A stretch of DNA of 64,000 nucleotides from Streptomyces orinoci (lineage in GTDB: Bacteria; Actinomycetota; Actinomycetes; Streptomycetales; Streptomycetaceae), in NCBI RefSeq assembly GCF_003121295.1, contig NZ_PHNC01000029.1:1488001-1552000 (forward strand). Direction: 5' to 3'. A program made the position numbers and the translations under genes. The notes under the pieces were generated by a model. That model was given only the letters and a program-made list of their open reading frames with translations, ran no database searches and was not told the origin of the DNA. Shown here one piece after another: positions 40,895 to 49,553 of the stretch (the first letter of the stretch is position 1; every line of letters starts with the position of its first letter).

Positions 40895-41752
40895 GTGCAG
40901 CGAAGGGCGTACGCACCGACAGCCGCACTGGCCGCGGCCCTGCTCACCACGGCCCTGGCCGGCTGCGGCGGCGGCTCCGGCGCCCATGGCGGCGCCGACG
41001 ACCCCAAGCCCGGAACCGGCGACTCCGCCGCCCCGGCCGCCGAGCCCGGCAAGTACCACAACCTCCCCGAGCCCTGCGGCTATATCAACCGCGACACCCT
41101 GCGCAAACTGCTGCCCCCCGAGGACGGCCTCAGCGAGCAGGACGCCGAACGGCTCTACAAGGGCCAGGCCACCGTCACCTATGACACCGACCGCCGGGTC
41201 GGCTGCCGCTGGAAGCAGGAGACCCCGGACGCCACCCGCCACCTGGCCATCGACTTCGAGCGAGTGGTCTCGTACCAGAGCGGCGTCAGCGACGACGACC
41301 GGGCGCAGCAGCTCTACCAGCAGCTGGCCTCCGCCGCCCATATCCCCGCCGCCTCCGCCACCCCCAGCGCCCCCGCGCCCTCCACCGCCAAGAGCGCCGA
41401 CCCCAAGAGCGGTGACGCCAAGGGCGGCGGCAAGAACGCTCCCAAGCCCACCGGCACCGCCGACCACACCGTGGACCCCGCCACCACTCCCCCGCCCTCC
41501 GGCGGCCCGGACCTGGCCCCGCGCACCCTGGACGACCTGGGCGACGACGCCTTCATCGACGACAAGCCGAGCTCCGACAGCGGCGGCGTGCACCGCGATG
41601 TCACCATCGTCTTCCGCTCCGCCAATGTCCTGGTCACCATCGCCTACGACGAGTGGCCCGCCGACAAGCGCCGCCTGCCGGCCAGCCAGGACGTGCAGCA
41701 CAAGGCCCATGCCCTGGCCCGGGAGATCGACGCGGGACACTTCGGCAACTAG
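40895..41752 (+). CDS. DUF3558-like lipoprotein
   Basis: A 285-residue lipoprotein starting at GTG 40895 (GGAAGG upstream), with signal AALAAALLTTALAGCGG and lipobox LAGC. The mature part contains paired cysteines (EPCGYINRDTLRKLLP and VGCRWKQE), as in the DUF3558 fold. A long Pro/Ser/Lys-rich insertion sits at about residues 150-200, and the end reads VTIVFRSANVLVTIAYDEW. It is followed after 86 bp by a second lipoprotein of the same kind. Surface anchoring is expected; the function is unknown. Confidence 0.82.
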   Translation: MQRRAYAPTAALAAALLTTALAGCGGGSGAHGGADDPKPGTGDSAAPAAEPGKYHNLPEPCGYINRDTLRKLLPPEDGLSEQDAERLYKGQATVTYDTDRRVGCRWKQETPDATRHLAIDFERVVSYQSGVSDDDRAQQLYQQLASAAHIPAASATPSAPAPSTAKSADPKSGDAKGGGKNAPKPTGTADHTVDPATTPPPSGGPDLAPRTLDDLGDDAFIDDKPSSDSGGVHRDVTIVFRSANVLVTIAYDEWPADKRRLPASQDVQHKAHALAREIDAGHFGN

Positions 41753-41838
41753 GACGGATCACCACAAGCCCCACCGTGGGGCCGCGTACCGTGCGCGTAG
41801 GCAGACACCCCACTCGTCACCGAATGAGCGAAGGACCC

Positions 41839-42540
41839 ATGCACCGACGAACAGCCCCGCGACTCGCCCGAATCCTCGCCTGCGCCGCAGTACCGGTGAT
41901 GCTCGTCGCCGGCTGCTCCTCCGGCGGCGGCGGTGAGAAGAAGAGCTCGGCCACCCCGTCGGCGACCAGCGCGCCCACCACCGGCGCCGCCACCCCCACG
42001 GTCGCCGCGGTGAAGTACCCCAAGACGCCCGACGCCTGTAAGACGCTCTCCGGCAAGACCATCGACGACATGGTCCCCAAGGCGAAGAAGAAGGAGGGCG
42101 ATGCCCTCCCCGACGGCTGCTTCTGGAACGGCCTCAACGACGAGGACCCCAATGACCTGCAGTACCGCGCCCTGACCGTCTCCCTGAAGAACGTGGGCTC
42201 GGACCCCAACCTCGGCTCCGGCGACAAGCGCGCCCAGGAGTACGCGGACAGCCAGGTCCCCAAGATCAGTACCGAGGACGGCGCCAAGAACGCCAAGACC
42301 GAAAAGGTCAGCGGCATCGGCGACTGGGCGACCTCCATCAGCACGGTCACCAAGAAGGACGGTGACGAGTTCCAGAACGAGACCGTGGTGGCCCGCACCG
42401 CCAATGTGGTGGTCACCGTGAAGTACAGCGGCACCGGCTACCAGGGCGCCAAGGCGCCGGACGCGGGCGATCTGATGAAGAGCGCCAAGGACGCGGCCAA
42501 GGAGGCGGTGGCCGCGGTGGCCGCCGCCAACAAGAAGTAG
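41839..42540 (+). CDS. DUF3558-family lipoprotein
   Basis: A 233-residue lipoprotein with signal LARILACAAVPVMLVAGCSSG and a Ser/Thr/Ala-rich linker. The DUF3558-type domain has paired cysteines in PDACKTLSGKTIDDMVP and LPDGCFWNGL. The C-terminus is Lys/Ala-rich. The ATG at 41839 is preferred to 41824 because AAGGA lies four bases upstream. It is probably a diverged duplicate of the preceding gene: both share the two-cysteine arrangement and a late VVVTVKY strand. A strong bidirectional terminator follows. Confidence 0.87.
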   Translation: MHRRTAPRLARILACAAVPVMLVAGCSSGGGGEKKSSATPSATSAPTTGAATPTVAAVKYPKTPDACKTLSGKTIDDMVPKAKKKEGDALPDGCFWNGLNDEDPNDLQYRALTVSLKNVGSDPNLGSGDKRAQEYADSQVPKISTEDGAKNAKTEKVSGIGDWATSISTVTKKDGDEFQNETVVARTANVVVTVKYSGTGYQGAKAPDAGDLMKSAKDAAKEAVAAVAAANKK

Positions 42541-42555
42541 CGCACAGCAAATCAT

Positions 42556-42589
42556 GAAGGGGCCGCCCGGCAATCCGGGCGGCCCCTTC
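42556..42589. terminator. bidirectional terminator between lipoprotein and lysS
   Basis: Perfect 15-bp arms, GAAGGGGCCGCCCGG and its complement, surround a CAAT loop. It lies between convergent stop codons and can serve both strands. Confidence 0.93.
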
Positions 42590-42617
42590 ACGTTGAAGCG
42601 GTCAAGCGGTCACGCGG

Positions 42618-44354
42618 CTACGCGCTCAGCAGCTTGCGCACCCGGTCCGCGCCCACCGCCAGCAGCAGCGTGGGCAGCCGGGGACCGGTGTCCCGCCCCA
42701 CCAGCAGCTGGTAGAGCAGCGCGAAGAAGGCGCGCTGGGCCACCTTGAGCTCCGGGGTGGGCTTGGCCTCCGGGTCCAGGCCGGCCTGGATCTTGGGCAC
42801 GCCGTAGACCAGGGTGGTCAGCCCGTCCAGCGACCAGTGCTCGTCCAGCCCGTCCAGCAGCAGCCGCAGCGACTCCCGGCCCTGCTCGTCCAGCGAGGCC
42901 AGGGTCTCGGTGTCCGGCTCCTCGCGGACGATGGTGCGCGCCTCGGCCGGGACCTGGGTGTTGATCCAGTGCTCGGCGCGGTCCAGCCGGGGCCGGGTCT
43001 CGTCCAGCGAGGTGACCGGGTTGGCCGGGTCCAGCTCGCTGAGGATGCGCAGGGTCTGCTCATCGTGCCCGGCGGTGATGTCCACCACCGAGGCCAGCGT
43101 GCGGTAGGGCAGCGGGCGCGGGGTGCGCGGCAGCTCACCGGCGGCGGTCCGGGCGGCCCGGGAGTACGCGGCGGCGTCGGCCGGCAGCGCGGTGCCCTCC
43201 TCGACCTTGGCCACCAGCTTGTCCCACTCGTCGTAGAGCCGCTGGATCTCCTGGTCGAAGGCGATCTTGAAGGACTGGTTGGGCTTGCGGCGGGCGTACA
43301 GCCAGCGCAGCAGCGGCGCCTCCATGATCTTCAGCGCATCGCCCGGGGTGGGCACCCCGCCCTTGGAGGAGGACATCTTGGCCATGCCGCTGATGCCGAC
43401 AAAGGCGTACATGGGGCCGATGGGCTGCTCGCCGCCGAAGACCTTGCGGACGATCTGGCCGCCGACCACAAAGGAGGAGCCGGGCGAGGAGTGGTCCACT
43501 CCGGAGGGCTCGAAGATCACGCCCTCGTAGGCCCAGCGCATCGGCCAGTCCACCTTCCAGACCAGCTTGCCGCGGTTGAACTCGCTCAGCAGGACGGTCT
43601 CGGAGTGCCCGCACACACAGGTGTAGGCCAGCTCGGTGGTCTCGTCGTCATAGGAGGTGACCGTGGTCAGGTCGCGCTCGCAGACGCCGCAGTAGGGCTT
43701 GTACGGGAAGTAGCCCGCACCGCCCGCGCTGCCGTCGTCCTCGGCGGCCGCGCCGGAGCCCTCCGCCGCCTCCAGCTCCGCCTCATCCACCGGCTTCTGC
43801 TGCTTGGCCTTGGGCTTGCCGGTGGCCTTGTCCTTGGTGCGGTACTGGTCGAGGATCGCGTCGATCTCGCCCCGGTGCTTCATGGCGTGCAGGATCTGCT
43901 CGCGGTAGACGCCGGAGGTGTACTGCTCGGTCTGGCTGATCGGGTCGTATTCGATGCCCAGCTCGGCCAGCGCCTGGACCATGGCGGCCTTGAAGTGCTC
44001 GGCCCAGTTGGGGTACGCGGAGCCGCGCGGCGCCGGGACCGAGGTCAGCGGCTTGCCGATGTGCTCGGCCCAGGACTCGTCGATGCCCTCGACACCCGCC
44101 GGAACCTTGCGGTAGCGGTCGTAGTCGTCCCAGGACAGCACATGACGGACCTGGTGGCCCCGGCGCCGGATCTCGTCGGCGACCAGGTGCGGGGTCATGA
44201 CCTCGCGCAGGTTGCCCAGGTGGATCGGGCCGGACGGGGACAGACCCGAGGCGACGACGATCGGTTTGCCGGGGGCGCGGCGCTCACCTTCGGCGATGAC
44301 CTCGTCGGCAAATCGGGAGACCCAGTCGGCCTCGGTGCTCTGAGCCTGAGCCAC
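42618..44354 (-). CDS. lysK: class I lysyl-tRNA synthetase
   Basis: A 578-residue class I (archaeal-type) LysRS, not the more common class II enzyme. It has SGLSPSGPIHLGNLREV as the HIGH region, a Cys4 zinc insertion (CGVCERDL and CVCGH), and MAKMSSSKGG as the KMSKS loop. The C-terminal anticodon-binding domain ends VGADRVRKLLSA. GTG 44354 with AAGGAAG upstream is the start. It diverges from argS, with 163 bp between the starts. Many actinobacteria carry this next to or instead of class II LysRS. Confidence 0.95.
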   Translation of the reverse strand: MAQAQSTEADWVSRFADEVIAEGERRAPGKPIVVASGLSPSGPIHLGNLREVMTPHLVADEIRRRGHQVRHVLSWDDYDRYRKVPAGVEGIDESWAEHIGKPLTSVPAPRGSAYPNWAEHFKAAMVQALAELGIEYDPISQTEQYTSGVYREQILHAMKHRGEIDAILDQYRTKDKATGKPKAKQQKPVDEAELEAAEGSGAAAEDDGSAGGAGYFPYKPYCGVCERDLTTVTSYDDETTELAYTCVCGHSETVLLSEFNRGKLVWKVDWPMRWAYEGVIFEPSGVDHSSPGSSFVVGGQIVRKVFGGEQPIGPMYAFVGISGMAKMSSSKGGVPTPGDALKIMEAPLLRWLYARRKPNQSFKIAFDQEIQRLYDEWDKLVAKVEEGTALPADAAAYSRAARTAAGELPRTPRPLPYRTLASVVDITAGHDEQTLRILSELDPANPVTSLDETRPRLDRAEHWINTQVPAEARTIVREEPDTETLASLDEQGRESLRLLLDGLDEHWSLDGLTTLVYGVPKIQAGLDPEAKPTPELKVAQRAFFALLYQLLVGRDTGPRLPTLLLAVGADRVRKLLSA

Positions 44355-44517
44355 GGCACTTCCTTCCTTACGGTCTGGCATGACCATTCTCCCAGACGGT
44401 GCCGCCGCCCCGGGGGTTGCCCGGTGGCCGGGCGGAAACCCAGCTGAGACCGTGGTACACGCATGGGATACTCGGTGCCATCGAATAAACGCCGCCTACC
44501 GGAATGGCACCCACCCC

Positions 44518-46284
44518 ATGGCTTCGGTTGACTCCCTCGCTTCCTCGCTCCACCAGCGCATCGCGGACGCCCTGACGGCAGCCCTGCCGGAGGCCGGCGC
44601 CGCCGATCCGCTGCTGCGACGCAGCGACCGGGCGGACTTCCAGGCCAATGGCATGCTGGCGCTGGCCAAGAAGCTCAAGGGGAATCCCCGGGAGCTGGCC
44701 GCCAAGGTCGTCGAGGGCCTGCCCAAGGGCGAGTTGATCTCCGAGATCGAGGTCTCCGGCCCCGGCTTCCTCAACATCACCGTCTCCGACCGGGCGATCA
44801 CCGAGACCCTGGCCGCCCGCGCCGCCGATGAGCGGCTGGGCGTGCCGGTCAAGGCCGAGCCGGGCACCACGGTGATCGACTGGGCACAGCCCAATGTCGC
44901 CAAGGAGATGCATGTCGGCCATCTGCGCTCGGCGGTGATCGGCGACGCGGTGGTCAAGATCCTTGAGTTCACCGGCGAGAAGGTGATCAGCCGCCACCAC
45001 ATCGGCGACTGGGGAACCCAGTTCGGGATGCTGATCCAGTATCTGATCGAGCACCCGCACGAGTTGGACCACAAGGACGAGCGGGAGGTCTCCGGCGAGG
45101 AGGCCATGTCCAACCTCAACCGGCTCTACAAGGCGTCCCGGGCCCTGTTCGACTCCGATGCGGAGTTCAAGGAGCGGGCCCGCCGCCGGGTGGTGGACCT
45201 CCAGGCCGGCGATGAGCAGACCCTCGCGCTGTGGCGGCGGTTCGTGGACGAGTCGAAGATCTACTTCTACTCGGTCTTCGACAAGCTGGACATGGACATC
45301 CAGGACGAGGACGTGGTCGGCGAGTCCGGCTACAACCACATGCTGGCCGAGACCTGCAAGCTGCTGGAGGAGTCCGGCGTCGCGGTCCGCTCCGAGGGCG
45401 CGCTCTGTGTCTTCTTCGAGGACGTCAAGGGCCCGGACGGCAAGCCGGTGCCGCTGATCGTCCAGAAGTCGGACGGCGGTTACGGCTACGCCGCCACCGA
45501 CCTGTCCGCCATCCGCGACCGGGTGCAGAACCTCGGCGCCGACACCCTGCTGTATGTGGTGGACGCCCGCCAGGCGCTGCACTTCAAGATGGTCTTCGAG
45601 ACCGCCCGCCGGGCCGGCTGGCTCAACGACCGGGTGCACGCGGTGCAGTTGGCCTTCGGCACCGTCCTGGGCAAGGACGGCAAGCCGTTCAAGACCCGCG
45701 AGGGCGAGACCGTCCGGCTGGTGGACCTGCTGGACGAGGCCATCGAGCGGGCCACCGCGGTGGTGCGGGAGAAGGCCGGGAAGGTGGGCCTGAGCGAGCA
45801 GGAGATCACCGAGAACGGCCGCTATGTGGGCATCGGCGCGGTGAAGTACGCCGACCTGTCCACCTCGGCGGCCCGCGACTACAAGTTCGACCTGGACCAG
45901 ATGGTCTCGCTCAATGGCGACACCTCGGTCTACCTCCAGTACGCCTACGCCCGGATCCGCTCCATCATCCGCAAGGCGGAAGGGAGTTCGCCCGCGGCCC
46001 ACCCGGAGCTGCCGCTGGCGCCCGCCGAGCGCGCCCTGGGCCTGCACCTGGACCAGTTCGGCGAGACCCTGGCGGAGGTCGCGGCGGGTTACGAGCCGCA
46101 CAAGCTGGCCGCCTACCTCTACCAGCTGTCCTCCCACTTCACCGCGTTCTACGACCAGTGCCCGGTGATCAAGGCCGACACCCCGGAGCAGACGGCCAAC
46201 CGGCTGTTCCTCTGCGAGCTCACCGCCCGCACCCTGCACCAGGGCATGGAGCTGCTGGGCATCCGCACCCCCGAGCGCCTCTAG
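44518..46284 (+). CDS. argS: arginyl-tRNA synthetase
   Basis: A 588-residue class I ArgRS. An N-terminal additional domain is followed by the HIGH-like site PNVAKEMHVGHLRSAVIGD, RHHIGDWGTQFGMLI, the KMSKS-like stretch GKPFKTREGETVRL, VKYADLSTSAARDYKFD, and an anticodon-binding helical domain ending in LLGIRTPERL. The ATG at 44518 is the start used by relatives. The stop overlaps the convergent ATPase stop. It is divergent from lysK, an arrangement kept in Streptomyces. Confidence 0.97.
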   Translation: MASVDSLASSLHQRIADALTAALPEAGAADPLLRRSDRADFQANGMLALAKKLKGNPRELAAKVVEGLPKGELISEIEVSGPGFLNITVSDRAITETLAARAADERLGVPVKAEPGTTVIDWAQPNVAKEMHVGHLRSAVIGDAVVKILEFTGEKVISRHHIGDWGTQFGMLIQYLIEHPHELDHKDEREVSGEEAMSNLNRLYKASRALFDSDAEFKERARRRVVDLQAGDEQTLALWRRFVDESKIYFYSVFDKLDMDIQDEDVVGESGYNHMLAETCKLLEESGVAVRSEGALCVFFEDVKGPDGKPVPLIVQKSDGGYGYAATDLSAIRDRVQNLGADTLLYVVDARQALHFKMVFETARRAGWLNDRVHAVQLAFGTVLGKDGKPFKTREGETVRLVDLLDEAIERATAVVREKAGKVGLSEQEITENGRYVGIGAVKYADLSTSAARDYKFDLDQMVSLNGDTSVYLQYAYARIRSIIRKAEGSSPAAHPELPLAPAERALGLHLDQFGETLAEVAAGYEPHKLAAYLYQLSSHFTAFYDQCPVIKADTPEQTANRLFLCELTARTLHQGMELLGIRTPERL

Positions 46285-46724
46285 GGGACGCGCTGCTGGC
46301 GGCGGGCACCCAGCTCGAACCAGATCAACTTGCCTTCCAGCCCCTGGGGTTGGTCGCGCAGGGTGTACCCGCCCCAGCTGTCCGCGCACCACTGGACCAG
46401 CTCCAGCCCCCGGCCCTGCTCGGCCTCCTCGTCCGGCCGGGGAGCGGCGTCCAGCGAGGGCAGCCGGGGGTTGGTGTCCCAGACCGCCACCCGCACCCGG
46501 TCCCCGTCCCGCTTGACCCGCACCGAGGCCGGGCCGTCGGAGTAGCGGTAGGCATTGGTGACCAGCTCAGAGGTCAGCAGCTCGGCGGTGTCGGCGAGTT
46601 CGAGGAAGCCGTGTTCCTCGAAGATGGTGCGCAGGGTGCGCCGGGCGATACACGGCGCCATGGGATCCGACGGAACCTGGAGCGTGTACTCCCAGTCGTC
46701 GGCCAGTTCGGGGTCATGACTCAC
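46281..46724 (-). CDS. HATPase_c anti-sigma-regulatory-type ATP-binding protein
   Basis: A 147-residue GHKL-type serine-kinase-like protein. The N box reads ELLTSELVTNAYRYS, the G1 box VAVWDTNPRLP, and the G2 box EAEQGRGLELVQWCADSWG. Streptomyces has dozens of such proteins; some bind anti-anti-sigma factors, most are uncharacterised. GTG 46724 with GGAGG six bases upstream is the start. It is convergent with argS and codirectional with the downstream haem operon's end. No partner gene is next to it. Confidence 0.9.
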   Translation of the reverse strand: MSHDPELADDWEYTLQVPSDPMAPCIARRTLRTIFEEHGFLELADTAELLTSELVTNAYRYSDGPASVRVKRDGDRVRVAVWDTNPRLPSLDAAPRPDEEAEQGRGLELVQWCADSWGGYTLRDQPQGLEGKLIWFELGARRQQRVP

Positions 46725-46835
46725 TGCACGCCTCCGTAGCGTAAGCGTCCTGACACGCACGGTAGTCATGTTGAGAGCGACGGCGCCAGACCCACCCCGT
46801 TTCCCGGAGACTCGACCTGTGTGGGTGACCCTTGA

Positions 46836-46889
46836 AGGGCGCCCCGAAGAGGCAGCCCTCCAGGGGCGCGGGGAACTGCGCGACAAGCC
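46836..46889 (+). repeat. dispersed streptomycete hairpin repeat, copy 4
   Basis: The GGGGCGCGGGGAACTGCGCG core occurs at 46863-46882 with an upstream GGGCGCCCC arm and GACAAGCCC after it. It lies between the ATPase gene start and the hemB stop, and could terminate the rex-hem transcript. Confidence 0.8.
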
Positions 46890-46917
46890 CAACTCGGCCC
46901 GCACGCAACCAAATAAC

Positions 46918-47904
46918 TCAGCGCAAACGGCGCGCAGCCTCGGTCGCCCAGTACGTCAGGATCATGTTGGCGCCCGCCCGGCGAATCCCGGTCAGCGTCT
47001 CAAAGATCGCCGCATCCCGGTCAATCCACCCCTTCTCGGCGGCAGCCTCCACCATCGCGTACTCACCCGAGATCTGGTAAGCGGCCACCGGAACATCCAC
47101 CGACTCCGCCACCTTGGCAAGAACGTCAAGGTAGGGAAGGGCCGGCTTGACCATCACCATGTCCGCGCCCTCGGCCAGGTCCAGCGCCAGTTCCCGCATG
47201 GACTCACGGGAGTTGGCCGGATCCTGCTGGTAGGTCTTGCGGTCACCGGTGAGCGAGGAGGCCACCGCCTCGCGGAACGGGCCGTAGAACGCCGAGGAAT
47301 ACTTGACCGTGTAGGCCAGGATGGCAACGTCCTGATGCCCGGCCTCGTCCAACGCCCGCCGGATGACGCCGACTTGGCCGTCCATCATCCCGCTGGGGCC
47401 GACCACATGGACGCCCGCCTCCGCCTGGACCCGGGCCATCTCGGCGTACCGTTCGAGGGTCGCGTCATTGTCCACCCGGCCCCGGGCGTCCAGCACCCCG
47501 CAGTGGCCATGGTCGGTGAACTCGTCCAGACAGAGATCGGACATGACGATCAGCTCGTCGCCGACCTCGGCCTTCACATCCCGGATGGCCAGCTGGAGGA
47601 TGCCCTCCGGGTCGGTGCCCTGGCTGCCGGTCGCGTCCTTGGTCTCGGGCACGCCGAACAGCATGATTCCGCCGACGCCCGCCTCCACGGCCTCCACGGC
47701 CGCCTTGCGCAGGGTGTCCCGGGAGTGCTGCACCACACCCGGCATGGACGAGATCGGCACCGGCTCGCTGATCCCCTCCCGGACAAACGCGGGCAGGATC
47801 AGCTCGGCCGGGTGCAGCCGGGTCTCGGCCACCATGCGGCGCATGGCGGGGGTGGTGCGCAACCGCCGGGGACGGGCGGCCGGGAACTGTCCGTACGTGC
47901 TCAA
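46918..47904 (-). CDS. hemB: delta-aminolevulinic acid dehydratase (porphobilinogen synthase)
   Basis: A 328-residue HemB that condenses two 5-aminolevulinates to porphobilinogen. Markers are MRRMVAETRLHPAELILPAFV, the metal-dependence region DLCLDEFTDHGHCGVLD, the Schiff-base lysines in AYTVKYSSAFYGPFREAV and MVMVKPALPYLDVL, and AAYQISGEYAM. The apparent start is TTG at 47904, overlapping the cobA/hemD stop as TTGA and preceded by AAGGG. It is the last gene of rex-hemA-hemC-cobA/hemD-hemB. Confidence 0.96.
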   Translation of the reverse strand: MSTYGQFPAARPRRLRTTPAMRRMVAETRLHPAELILPAFVREGISEPVPISSMPGVVQHSRDTLRKAAVEAVEAGVGGIMLFGVPETKDATGSQGTDPEGILQLAIRDVKAEVGDELIVMSDLCLDEFTDHGHCGVLDARGRVDNDATLERYAEMARVQAEAGVHVVGPSGMMDGQVGVIRRALDEAGHQDVAILAYTVKYSSAFYGPFREAVASSLTGDRKTYQQDPANSRESMRELALDLAEGADMVMVKPALPYLDVLAKVAESVDVPVAAYQISGEYAMVEAAAEKGWIDRDAAIFETLTGIRRAGANMILTYWATEAARRLR

Positions 47905-49553
47905 CTGCGTGCCCTTCTACGCGATCCGGGCCGCCGCTCGCTGGGGCGGGTGACCGGGTCGCCGGCCGCCAGCGCGGCATCGCGCCGGGCCGCCCCGAAC
48001 TCCGCCAGCGCCTCGGCCAGCTTCTGCACCGAGGGCTCGGGCGACAGCACGTCCACCCGCAGGCCGTGCTCCTCCGCCGTCTTGGCGGTGGCCGGGCCGA
48101 TACAGGCGATGACGGTGACGTTGTGCGGCTTGCCGGCGATGCCGACCAGGTTCCGCACGGTGGAGGAGGAGGTGAACAGCACGGCGTCGAAGCCGCCGCC
48201 CTTGATCGCCTCCCGGGTCTCGGCCGGCGGCGGCGAGGCGCGCACCGTCCGGTAGGCGGTGACGTCGTCCACCTCCCAGCCCAGCTCGATCAGACCAGCC
48301 ACCAGGGTCTCGGTGGCGATGTCCGCCCGCGGCAGGAAGACGCGGTCGATCGGGTCGAAGACCGGGTCATAGGGCGGCCAGTCCTCCAGCAGGCCGGCGG
48401 CCGACTGCTCGCCGCTGGGCACCAGGTCCGGCTTGACGCCGAACTCGATCAGCGACTTGGCGGTCTGCTCGCCCACCGCGGCGACCTTGATGCCCGCGAA
48501 GGCCCGGGCGTCCAGCCCGTACTCCTCGAACTTCTCGCGCACCGCCTTGACCGCGTTGACCGAGGTGAAGGCGATCCACTCATAGCGCCCGGTGACCAGG
48601 CCCTTGACCGCCCGCTCCATCTGCTGCGGGGTGCGCGGCGGCTCCACCGCGATGGTGGGCACCTCGCTGGGCACGGCGCCGTAGGAACGGAGCTGGTCGG
48701 AGAGCGAGGCGGCCTGCTCCTTGGTGCGCGGCACCAGGACGTTCCAGCCGAACAGCGGCTTGGACTCGAACCAGGACAGCCTCTCGCGCCGGTCGGCGGC
48801 GCTGCGCTCGCCGACCACGGCTATCACCGGCTGGGCGCCGTCCGGCGAAGGCAGCACCTTGGCCGCCTTGAGCACCTGGGCGACCGTGCCCAGGGTGGCG
48901 GTCCAGGTGCGCTGGCGGGTGGTGGTGCCCGCCACGGTGACGCTCAGCGGGGTGTCCGGCTTGCGCCCGGCGGCCACCAGCTCACCGGCCGCGGCCACCA
49001 CCGAGTCCAGCGTGGTGGACACCACGGCGGTCACCTCGCTGGCGCCGACCTCGGACCAGGCGGTGGCCGTGGCGGTACGGGCGTCGAGGAACCGTACATC
49101 GCCGCCATGGCCGTCACGCAGCGGCACACCCGCGTAGGCGGGCACCCCGACCGCGGTGGCCACGCCCGGCACCACCTCGAAGGTGATGCCGCCATCGGCG
49201 CAGGCCAGCATCTCGTCGGCGGCGTTGCCGTCCAGTCCCGGGTCACCCAGGACCGCACGGACGACCCGCTTGCCGCCGCGCGCAGCCGCCATGACAAGAT
49301 TGGCCGTGTCCCTGAGTACGGGGACACCGGCGGGCGTTGACGCCTCGTCCGCTGCCGTGGGCACAGGCATGTCCACATGGGCGCGCGCATGCACGCGCAC
49401 CACATCCAGCACCTGCGGATCGGCGATCAGGACGTCCGCGGCCGCCAGTGCCTCCACGGCGCGCAGCGTCAGCAGTCCCGGGTCTCCGGGGCCGGCACCG
49501 AGGAAGGTGACGTGACCCGTTACGGGGTGGTGGTTCGGGGCGGTGGGGTTCAA
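47901..49553 (-). CDS. hemD: fused uroporphyrinogen-III methyltransferase / uroporphyrinogen-III synthase
   Basis: A 550-residue fusion. The first ~250 residues are a tetrapyrrole methylase (VTFLGAGPGDPGLLTLRAVEAL, then VVPGVATAVGVPAYAGVPL) and the last ~260 a HemD synthase (WNVLVPRTKEQAASLSDQLRSYG, FTSVNAVKAV, FTSSSTVRNLVGIAG, ACIGPATAKTAEEHG). It closes the tetrapyrrole ring and can branch towards sirohaem. Some GGxPxV-type methylase motifs look weak, so the first domain may be poorly active. TTG at 49553, with GGAG eight bases upstream, overlaps the hemC stop as TTGA. Confidence 0.92.
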   Translation of the reverse strand: MNPTAPNHHPVTGHVTFLGAGPGDPGLLTLRAVEALAAADVLIADPQVLDVVRVHARAHVDMPVPTAADEASTPAGVPVLRDTANLVMAAARGGKRVVRAVLGDPGLDGNAADEMLACADGGITFEVVPGVATAVGVPAYAGVPLRDGHGGDVRFLDARTATATAWSEVGASEVTAVVSTTLDSVVAAAGELVAAGRKPDTPLSVTVAGTTTRQRTWTATLGTVAQVLKAAKVLPSPDGAQPVIAVVGERSAADRRERLSWFESKPLFGWNVLVPRTKEQAASLSDQLRSYGAVPSEVPTIAVEPPRTPQQMERAVKGLVTGRYEWIAFTSVNAVKAVREKFEEYGLDARAFAGIKVAAVGEQTAKSLIEFGVKPDLVPSGEQSAAGLLEDWPPYDPVFDPIDRVFLPRADIATETLVAGLIELGWEVDDVTAYRTVRASPPPAETREAIKGGGFDAVLFTSSSTVRNLVGIAGKPHNVTVIACIGPATAKTAEEHGLRVDVLSPEPSVQKLAEALAEFGAARRDAALAAGDPVTRPSERRPGSRRRARS

